The notes under the pieces: model-generated
Seen by the model: the letters and a program-made list of their open reading frames with translations, nothing else
The model's database searches: none
Told to the model about the DNA's origin: nothing
Part shown: one piece after another, positions 17,193-24,435 of the stretch
How positions within the stretch are numbered: the stretch's first letter is position 1
Layout of the letters: each line of letters starts with the position of its first letter
From: Asaia sp037151935
GTDB taxonomy: Bacteria; Pseudomonadota; Alphaproteobacteria; Acetobacterales; Acetobacteraceae
Direction of reading: 5' to 3'
NCBI RefSeq assembly: GCF_051628905.1
Contig: NZ_CP157575.1
Location: 1,240,001 to 1,304,000 of the forward strand
Length of the DNA: 64,000 bases
Translations under genes and position numbers: made by a program

Positions 17193-18842
17193 ATGAGTTT
17201 TCCGATCCGTTCTTTCGCCTCCGCCCTTCTCGCCCTCACCTGCCTGAGTGCCCCCGTAACGGCTCGGGCCGAGACACAGACGAAAACGCCGATCAAGCAT
17301 GTGGTGGTGATCTTTGACGAGAACGTCTCGTTCGATCACTACTTTGCCACCTATCCGCAGGCCGCCAATCCTGAAGGCGAGCCGGTGTTTCTGCCCAGAC
17401 TTGGAACGCCGCCAGCCAATACGCTGCTGCGATCGAACCTTTTGGTCACCAACCCCAATACCAATCCCGCCAATGGTGCCGATGCGGCGCTTCCTTTCCG
17501 CCTCGACCGGACACAGGCCAGCACGGCAGACCAGAATCACGGCTACACAGCCGAGCAGATGGCCTATCACAACGGCAAGGCCGATCTCTTTCCATTGCAT
17601 ACAGGCCGGGGCTCGCCCGGTGGCGTCGGAGCTTTTGCCACGCGCGGGCAGGTCATGGGATATTTCGACGGCAACACCGTGACCGCGCTCTGGCGCTACG
17701 CGCAGCGTTTTGCCATGAGCGACAACGCCTATACCGACACCTATGGCCCCTCGACGCCCGGCGCGCTCGAAATCGTTTCGGGTCAGACCAACGGGCTGCA
17801 TATTACGGCCTCTTCGCAGAAGCCCTCGACGCGTGATGCGGTCTCGCCTTTCATCAATGACGGGCAAGGCGGCATGACCATGATCAACGATATCGACCCG
17901 ACGGGCGATGTCTGTTCGGTGCCGGGTGAGCAGGTCTGGATGGAAGGCCGCAATATCGGCGATCTGCTGACTGCGAAAAACGTGAGCTGGGGCGGGTTCA
18001 TGGCGGGGTTCGATCTCTCGCAGCATAACCGCAATGGCACGAGCGGCTGCCAGCGCGCCACCTATTCGAGCGTCGTGGCGCAGACGGTGGTTGACTACAT
18101 CCCGCATCATAACTGGTTTCAGTATTACCCCAGCACGTCCAACCCGAAGCATCTGCGTCCCTCGGGCGTAGCGGCCATTGGTCAGACCATGGGTGTGGAT
18201 GGCAAGACAAAAGACCCTGCCAACCATGAATATGATCTGGATGATTTCATCGCCGCCACCAATGCGGGCCATATGCCTGCGGTGTCGTTCCTGAAGCTCC
18301 CGGCGTTTCAGGATGCGCATGCCGGCTACTCCGACCCGCTGGACGAACAGGAAGGCATGGTGCGTCTGGTCAATTTCATCCAGTCGCGACCGGAATGGAA
18401 GGATACGGCCATCATCATTGCCTATGATGATTCCGATGGCTGGTATGACCACGCCTTTACGCCTGTGCAGCACAGCTCGCATGACATGCAGGCCGACCAG
18501 CTCAACACGCCCGGCCAGTGTGGCAAAGGAGCCCCGTCGGCTGGGGTGAAGGGCGCCCCGGTAAACGGACGCTGCGGCCCCGGTACGCGCACACCGCTTC
18601 TGGTTCTCTCGCCCTGGGCGCGCCGGAATGCGATCGATCATACCCTGCTGACGCAAAGCTCGGTTCTGCGCTTTATCGAGAACAACTTCCTTGAAGGCGC
18701 ACGTCTTGGCGGCGGGTCTTTCGATCAGGATGCGCAGGATATGGACGGGCTGTTCGACTTCAAGAGCCAGCCCGACGCCACACCGCTCTATCTCGCGCCG
18801 AAAGACGGATCGGTGCTGCGTGATGCGCCAAAGGTTTTCTGA
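17193..18842 (+). CDS. exported phosphoesterase (phospholipase C / acid phosphatase family)
   Basis: 549 aa of the PF04185 phosphoesterase family. The ATG at 17193 gives a clean signal peptide, MSFPIRSFASALLALTCLSA then VTARA-E. A GTG at 17175 would add six residues and has no better ribosome site. The mature N-terminus has the family metal-site motif IKHVVVIFDENVSFDHYF (near residue 34). DNAYTDTYGPSTPGALEIVS, IIAYDDSDGWYDH and GPGTRTPLLVLSPWARRNAI follow, all conserved in AcpA and non-haemolytic phospholipase C. It hydrolyses phosphate esters or phospholipids in the periplasm or outside the cell. Its 3' end overlaps the start of the next gene by 20 bases. Confidence 0.88.
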   Translation: MSFPIRSFASALLALTCLSAPVTARAETQTKTPIKHVVVIFDENVSFDHYFATYPQAANPEGEPVFLPRLGTPPANTLLRSNLLVTNPNTNPANGADAALPFRLDRTQASTADQNHGYTAEQMAYHNGKADLFPLHTGRGSPGGVGAFATRGQVMGYFDGNTVTALWRYAQRFAMSDNAYTDTYGPSTPGALEIVSGQTNGLHITASSQKPSTRDAVSPFINDGQGGMTMINDIDPTGDVCSVPGEQVWMEGRNIGDLLTAKNVSWGGFMAGFDLSQHNRNGTSGCQRATYSSVVAQTVVDYIPHHNWFQYYPSTSNPKHLRPSGVAAIGQTMGVDGKTKDPANHEYDLDDFIAATNAGHMPAVSFLKLPAFQDAHAGYSDPLDEQEGMVRLVNFIQSRPEWKDTAIIIAYDDSDGWYDHAFTPVQHSSHDMQADQLNTPGQCGKGAPSAGVKGAPVNGRCGPGTRTPLLVLSPWARRNAIDHTLLTQSSVLRFIENNFLEGARLGGGSFDQDAQDMDGLFDFKSQPDATPLYLAPKDGSVLRDAPKVF

Positions 18843-20175
18843 TTTCGTCGGAAGAGGAGAACGCTCGGGACGTGCTTTCGGGCAGAGCGCCAGCTTCCGC
18901 AGCTTTCTGACAAAGGCGTCTCTGCTTGCCACGCTGATGGCGAACGCTCCAGCCGCACTGGCTAAGGATTGTTCCCCTTCCAGCGATGGCAGCAACCCCT
19001 GCCCTGTCACGCTGGTGCGCCCCCCCGTTGCGCCGCTTTCTGCCATGGCGAAACTGGGCAAGGCGCTGTTTTTTGATAAAGGGCTCTCCGGGTCTGGGCA
19101 GCTTTCCTGCGCCTCGTGCCATGTGCCAAGCGCACATTACGCGCCAGACAACGCGCTGGCTTTCGCCAAGGGCGGTGTGGCGATGGACAAGTTCGGCGTG
19201 CGTGCCGTGCCTTCGCTCACCTATCGCGAGCGCCAGCCGCCTTTCAGCGTTGGCCCTGATAATGCCACCAGCGAGACGGCGCCGCCTCCCCCACCACCGC
19301 CCAGTGTTAAAGGCGTCAAATCGGCCAGTAATACCGGCGCCTCGGCGCAGGCCATGGTGCCGCAGGGCGGCTTGTTCTGGGACGGTCGGGCCGACACGCT
19401 CCAAAGCCAGGCCGCCGGACCGCTATTCGATGCACGCGAGATGGCGGCGACCCACGCCGGTGTCGCGGCCCGCCTGCGGAATGCGCCCTATAGCGCCGAT
19501 CTGTTTCGCCTGATCGGCGCCCATGCTTCTGACGATATGCTGATTGCCGAGGCGCTTTTCGCGCTGGCGCGCTACCAGATCGAGGCGCCGTCATTTCACC
19601 CCTATTCGAGCCGCTATGATGCCTGGCTGGAGGGAAAAACCCACCTGACACGAGACGAAGCCGAAGGGCTGAGACTTTTCAACGACCTGGCGAAAGGCAA
19701 TTGCGCCGCCTGCCATCTGAGCACGGTAGATGAGGAAGGTCGACCGCCGCTCTTCACCGACCATCAATACGAAGCCCTCGCCGCCCCACGTAACCCCCTC
19801 GCCCCCAAAGGCACCTACGATCTCGGCCTCTGCGCGGCGGGTCGCGCGGATATTGGCCACAACGACGCCTATTGCGGCCTCTTCCGCACCCCATCGCTGC
19901 GCAACAGCGCCACACGCAAGGTGTTCTTCCATAACGGCGTCTTCACCTCGCTGCGTCAGGTGATGGATTTCTATGTGCTGCGGGATATCGAGCCGGAACG
20001 GTTCTATCCGCGACGACTGGGTGGGTCAGTAAGGCTGCATAATGACCTGCCGGACCAATATGAAGCGAACATAGACAACGCCGATGCCCCGTTCGAAAAA
20101 CGCATGAGCCCAGCGCTCACGCCTGTCGAGCGCAACCGAGTCATCAATTTTCTCCATGCCTTGACCGATCAATAA
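18823..20175 (+). CDS. di-haem cytochrome c peroxidase / MauG-family protein
   Basis: 450 aa. Two haem c motifs are visible, CASCH near residue 97 and CAACH near residue 294, as in bacterial di-haem peroxidases. The protein is periplasmic: after a long basic N-region, a hydrophobic core (FLTKASLLATLMANAPAALA) forms the signal peptide. ATG 18823 is the only start that keeps this signal and a small overlap; open sequence continues upstream inside the phosphoesterase. A Pro-rich insert (PPPPPPPS) near residue 160 is unusual. It may reduce peroxide using cytochrome c electrons or modify a partner. The 20-base overlap suggests co-expression with the phosphoesterase. Confidence 0.82.
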   Translation: MRQRFSDFVGRGERSGRAFGQSASFRSFLTKASLLATLMANAPAALAKDCSPSSDGSNPCPVTLVRPPVAPLSAMAKLGKALFFDKGLSGSGQLSCASCHVPSAHYAPDNALAFAKGGVAMDKFGVRAVPSLTYRERQPPFSVGPDNATSETAPPPPPPPSVKGVKSASNTGASAQAMVPQGGLFWDGRADTLQSQAAGPLFDAREMAATHAGVAARLRNAPYSADLFRLIGAHASDDMLIAEALFALARYQIEAPSFHPYSSRYDAWLEGKTHLTRDEAEGLRLFNDLAKGNCAACHLSTVDEEGRPPLFTDHQYEALAAPRNPLAPKGTYDLGLCAAGRADIGHNDAYCGLFRTPSLRNSATRKVFFHNGVFTSLRQVMDFYVLRDIEPERFYPRRLGGSVRLHNDLPDQYEANIDNADAPFEKRMSPALTPVERNRVINFLHALTDQ

Positions 20176-20198
20176 GGTATCGTAGACGAAATCGATTA

Positions 20199-20217
20199 AC
20201 TCAGATGTTGTCTGAGT
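20199..20217 (+). terminator. hairpin after the peroxidase gene
   Basis: Perfect stem ACTCAGA-TGTTG-TCTGAGT, 23 bases after the peroxidase stop. No U-tract follows on either strand, so it may be a weak or factor-dependent terminator. Confidence 0.3.
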
Positions 20218-20564
20218 ACGCAGTCTCTTACTGTGTCCGCTCTCGCCTACATGCCGGACGCCGGAAATTAGCTCGTCGTCTACCATAGCAGACGTGGCTC
20301 ATGGCGTATCCGGACCGGTCTCCGTCAATCCCGGGGCCAGTTCACACCTCACAAATCGATGATGCTTATCCTTCCTCAGCATCACACCAAACATACGAAA
20401 CTCAGGATAGGCCCTTCTTACTAAGCCTAGAGCAAAATCGTTTTGAAAAAACCAATGTGTCCTGCACGTAAGCGAGAAAAGTGAAGGAGTATACATAATG
20501 TCCTACTTATGATAGATCCAATAAATACGATTACGAAATATATCAACAAAAACTGGAGAAAAAA
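20218..20564. other. left flank of the AT-rich island
   Basis: About 350 bases without a supported gene. Composition shifts from GC-normal to AT-rich near 20480. A 65-codon minus-strand frame (20299-20496) is open but not recognisable. CATAGCAGAC at 20284-20293 recurs at 23724-23733. TATGAT at 20510-20515 could be a -10 element for the CHAT gene, without a clear -35. Confidence 0.5.
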
Positions 20565-22721
20565 ATGATTGACAATAAAAAATATAATATCCCAACTATT
20601 ACTTATTGTATTAAGTGCGATTTTTCACGCAACGAAAAATCTTTTATTTATGAAATCCCAAAGTTTATTATCGATAACTATGAAAATCTAAAAAAAATAT
20701 CCACACTCCAAAGAGACATTGGAGAAATTTATTGTCGCAAAGAAAGAATGATAGAACTTAGATTGCGCGGGGAATTTCCTGGGTACCATATTGTATTTTT
20801 CGATGATTATGAAAAAGTAAAGGATATTCAATCTATCATTAAAGTCGTCTTTTCAAAAAATTCGACAGACATTAACTTAATAGATAAAAATACGATTTTT
20901 GTATGTGACGATATCACTGTTGATTTTAGTCGCGGATTTATAAATAAAGAAATTATGAATCAGAAAACCATGAAAGAAATATTAACTCATAAAATAAAAT
21001 CGTTATCACCTTCCTATATTGATGTGGCTTCATATGTAGAAAACTGCGTCGGACTGGAGATTATTTATACAGATATTAAATCTAGTCTAATTTACAAGAG
21101 TAATTTTTACACGTATCCTATTGAAAATATTATGACCTCCATGAGGGTCTCGTTTGAGACCGAAGAAACCCCAGATAATTTTAATGAAGAAGATATTGAG
21201 AAGTATATTAACTCCATAAACGAGATAAGGAGTAAAGTTGTTAAAAATGCAGACTGTGGTGACGTGTGCGTGCCAATTGAGTATTATTTTGTTGATATGT
21301 CTGGCAATTTCAAATTTATCTTAGAAAAAAGACTTTACTCAAAGCACAGTTTAAATAAAAATGGAGATATCGACCCAGAAAATAGATTTTTACAGATAAA
21401 AAATTTCAATAATGGTATAATATCGCCCAACTTAGAAAATAATATTTTACTGCGTGAGTTAGAGTCTGAGAGAGGTATTTTAGACTCCCTAATTTCGATT
21501 TGTGCAGCAAACACAATAGCTCCCGTAATAAAAATTCCTGCTTCAAATAAAGACTTTTTTCCTACTATCAGGATGTTAGCAGAGCAAGATCGAGAGGATT
21601 ATAATAAAATACAGAAGATAATGTTGTCCCTTAAAGAAATTTTTTCAGAAAAATTTGGTAATATTTTGGATTATATTTCAAAATCAAGAAATTCTCGACT
21701 GCAGTTTATCTCAAATATCCCGTATGAATGGGCATCCCAAGACGGCCTTCCTCTTATGGTAAGGCATGATGTTAGTAGGATACCTATTTTTCCCACAGAT
21801 ATTTCATGTAAACTACTCTCTAATAATAATCCTATTTTATTGAAAACGAAAGACTTAAAAAATATTTTGATAATACGATCATTTGCAGATGATGACTCAA
21901 TAAAAAACCACCTGTCTGACAAAATCCAAAAATGTATTAATGTGGGAAAACTTTACGACAAAAAAGATACTGAAAATTTATTCGGTATTATTGGTGAAGA
22001 TACGGAGGAAAAAATCATCAGCGAACGCTTAGATGTTAATGTGAAAATTATAGACGTAGACGGCAAAGATAACTTTATTAAAGCAATAAACGAAAATAAT
22101 TTCTTTATTACAGTATTTGATATGCATGGCGGGCATGATGAGAATAAAGGTGGCTTTTTGTTGCTTAAGAATGGACCTGTTTACATTAATGATATAGTAA
22201 ATGACATTAAGGTATCGCCCATTATTATCTTGAGCGCATGTGACACCAGTCCGGTTGACAAAGGAAGCGATAGCGTTTCTGACGGTTTTTTTAGATCCGG
22301 AGCAATAACGCTTATCTCCAGCGCGCTACCTATTCAGAGTGGATTATCCTCAACTTTTGTTGTGAGATTGTTGGAAAGAATTAGGACATTGCTTCCAATT
22401 GAAGTAGAAACGCGGAGGATTAGGTGGTCGACGTTTGTGTCTGGAATGATTAGAAGGACTTACTATTTAGAGTTGGCGAACCGTTTGCAGACCGAACTAA
22501 AATTCTCCAATGACGTAAAGCATAAAATCCTGCTTGAGACTGGTACGCTAATTGACCCTATAGCAGATAATTGGCACAAATCCTGTTTTGACGTCATATT
22601 GAAACATACCGGTAAAGATTATGATTGGTTGGAAAAATTTATAGAAAGAGAATTCCAATTCTTTGAGTGTTTAAAATACTTCCAGCTCGGAAGACCTGAT
22701 CTAATAATATTGCAAAAATAA
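20565..22721 (+). CDS. CHAT-domain (caspase-like) protease, orphan, N-terminal half uncharacterised
   Basis: 718 aa, very AT-rich and Lys/Ile/Asn-rich, unlike every neighbour: a recent acquisition. ATG 20565 has GGAG six bases upstream. The C-terminal half is a CHAT cysteine protease domain. A SNIPYEW ... DGLPL ... DVSRIP block lies at residues 383-407 and a hydrophobic strand KNILIIRSF at 432. The His motif FDMHGGHDE (His521/His524) is followed by the Cys motif IILSACDTSP (Cys559), then GSDSVSDGFFRSGAITLISS as in CHAT and separase-like folds. Residues 600-718 are a helical extension. Residues 1-380 match nothing I know; no TPR repeats or membrane helices are seen. CHAT proteases often act in abortive anti-phage immunity; that role here is inference. 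No partner gene is present. Confidence 0.75.
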   Translation: MIDNKKYNIPTITYCIKCDFSRNEKSFIYEIPKFIIDNYENLKKISTLQRDIGEIYCRKERMIELRLRGEFPGYHIVFFDDYEKVKDIQSIIKVVFSKNSTDINLIDKNTIFVCDDITVDFSRGFINKEIMNQKTMKEILTHKIKSLSPSYIDVASYVENCVGLEIIYTDIKSSLIYKSNFYTYPIENIMTSMRVSFETEETPDNFNEEDIEKYINSINEIRSKVVKNADCGDVCVPIEYYFVDMSGNFKFILEKRLYSKHSLNKNGDIDPENRFLQIKNFNNGIISPNLENNILLRELESERGILDSLISICAANTIAPVIKIPASNKDFFPTIRMLAEQDREDYNKIQKIMLSLKEIFSEKFGNILDYISKSRNSRLQFISNIPYEWASQDGLPLMVRHDVSRIPIFPTDISCKLLSNNNPILLKTKDLKNILIIRSFADDDSIKNHLSDKIQKCINVGKLYDKKDTENLFGIIGEDTEEKIISERLDVNVKIIDVDGKDNFIKAINENNFFITVFDMHGGHDENKGGFLLLKNGPVYINDIVNDIKVSPIIILSACDTSPVDKGSDSVSDGFFRSGAITLISSALPIQSGLSSTFVVRLLERIRTLLPIEVETRRIRWSTFVSGMIRRTYYLELANRLQTELKFSNDVKHKILLETGTLIDPIADNWHKSCFDVILKHTGKDYDWLEKFIEREFQFFECLKYFQLGRPDLIILQK

Positions 22722-22732
22722 CATTTTTATTT

Positions 22733-23494
22733 TCAGTTGACTAAAGATGGAAGACACTGTTCTACGGCTGCAAGGTTGAGAAAGGCGAGGAACGATTTTC
22801 TCGTCTTATCATAGCGTGTGGCGGTACGTCGAAACTACTGCAGTTTGTTGAACATCCGCTCGATACGGTTGCGATCCTGATAACTACGGAAGTCGCAGGG
22901 AATATCCTCTGTGCGATTTGAATGCGATGGGATTATGGGAAGAATGCCTCGGATAAGGAGGCTCTCCTGTATCCTATCACTATCATATCCCTTGTCGGCC
23001 AGAAATCTGCGCGGTCTCGCGACCGACAGGTCCATAAGGGCATCAGCGCCGGAATAATCAGAAACTTCACCCCCGTCAGGTTGGAGCCCAGAGGGCGTTC
23101 CTGACCGTCAGCACGGGCGTGGATCTTGCTTGTACAGCCTCGCGGCTTCGACCAAAATCTTCCTTTTGCGTCAGCCGCCTGTCTGTGAGCCCGAACGACC
23201 GTAGTGTCGATCATATGCTGTCAGTCATCGACTAGACCAAGTTTGACCAGCGTTTCCAGCAGAGGGTCCCAGATACCCAGCTCTGCCCATCGACGGAACC
23301 GCACATAGACCGAATTCCATTTTCAACCGCGCTCATGCATGTCCTTCAACCGACAATCAACTCGTAGGGCAAAAAGCATCCCGTTGAGAAACAGACGATA
23401 TACTGCGCAGGTCGCAACCAACGGCCACGTTCAGGCTACAGTAGGCCGCCAATGATTCCCCATTCCTCGCCCGTCAGATCGCCACCCCATCCAT
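22733..23494 (-). pseudogene. degenerate IS5-family transposase
   Basis: Minus-strand fragments read, in order, as an IS5-type DDE transposase. GDLTGEEWGIIGGLL (about 23440-23485) is the N-terminus. SVDGQSWVSGTLCWKR and MIDTTVVRAHRQAADAKGRF follow (22933-23214), and then FLADKGYDSDRIQESLLIRG (22835-23035). The C-terminal FRRTATRYDKTRKSFLAFLN block comes after an in-frame TAG. At least two frame changes and one stop make it non-functional. No clear terminal inverted repeats or target duplication were found. It lies directly after the CHAT gene and may mark how that gene arrived. Confidence 0.85.
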
Positions 23495-23733
23495 AGGTCT
23501 CCGTAAGGACCAGCGTTGAATCACGTCCAAGCCAGTCGGCAAAGACCTTTTATCAACAGCACATAGGCACCGGCCTCCTTCACGTATCTAATTATTGAGA
23601 TGCCGGCGAGAGTGAAGGCATTCTGGGACAACTTCAGGCAAATTCTTTAGCCGCTCTAGAGTTCGAAGTGACGTTCGCTTCCAAATGTTAACGTTGAGAA
23701 TACGGACTAACTGGTGTCCCCAACATAGCAGAC

Positions 23734-24435
23734 TCATTCGATTCTCGATACTGCGCAATCGACTAGCCGATACCCCACCCCCGTCTCCGTCAGGATATGA
23801 CTAGGCCTTTCAGGGTCCGGCTCAATCTTCTGCCTGATCTGACGGATATAGACCCGTAATTGCTGCACATCGCCAGTCGGGCCCCAGAGTTGTTTCATGA
23901 TGGTCTGATGGGTCAGTACGCGGCCTGCGTAGCGCACCAGCATGCGCAGGATATCCCATTCTCGGGGGGAGAGGCGGAGTTCTTCGCCACTCCGAAAAAT
24001 CTGGCGTCGGACGAGGTCTATGGTCAGATCGCCCGAGGTGAAGAGCGGCACCGTGCCTTCCTGTTGCAGGCCGTGGCGCAGGGCGTTGCGCAGGCGGGCG
24101 ATGAGTTCGGCCATGCTGAAGGGTTTGGTTACGTAGTCATCCGCCCCAGCTTCGAGGGCGGCAACCTTGCCGCGCTCGTCGTCGCGCACTGACAGAATGA
24201 CCACAGGCAGATTGGGCCGCTCCCGGCGTAGCTGGCGCAACACCTCTACCCCGTCCATATCCGGTAGGCCCAGATCGAGCAGAACGAGATCGGGCGGGGT
24301 TTCGCTGGCGCGTTGCAGGGCCTGCTCGCCAGACCCGGCTTCGAGAATACGCCATGACTGGCTCGCGAGGGTGGTGCGCAGCAAGCGCCTGATGGCGGGT
24401 TCGTCATCGACAACCAGAAGGGTCGGGTCGCTCAT
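23734..24435 (-). CDS. kdpE: KdpE response regulator
   Basis: 233 aa OmpR/PhoB-type regulator: receiver domain (LVVDDEPAIRRLL at the start; phospho-acceptor Asp in LVLLDLGLPDMDG near residue 54) and a winged-helix DNA-binding domain (about 130-225, ending ILTETGVGYRLVD). It is the partner of KdpD and activates the kdp operon under potassium limitation. Start overlaps the kdpD stop by one base. Last gene of the kdp unit; its stop directly abuts the foreign island. Confidence 0.93.
   Translation of the reverse strand: MSDPTLLVVDDEPAIRRLLRTTLASQSWRILEAGSGEQALQRASETPPDLVLLDLGLPDMDGVEVLRQLRRERPNLPVVILSVRDDERGKVAALEAGADDYVTKPFSMAELIARLRNALRHGLQQEGTVPLFTSGDLTIDLVRRQIFRSGEELRLSPREWDILRMLVRYAGRVLTHQTIMKQLWGPTGDVQQLRVYIRQIRQKIEPDPERPSHILTETGVGYRLVDCAVSRIE

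Noticed and set aside
17118..19061. 647-codon open frame on the minus strand opposite the phosphoesterase
   Set aside because: Arg/Gly/His-rich antisense reading of a high-GC gene with clear family motifs on the plus strand.
20299..20496. 65-codon minus-strand frame with AGGA near its ATG, left of the CHAT gene
   Set aside because: No recognisable family or signal. A short LTETG match to the KdpE C-terminus was considered and is too short to mean duplication. Left as unsupported.
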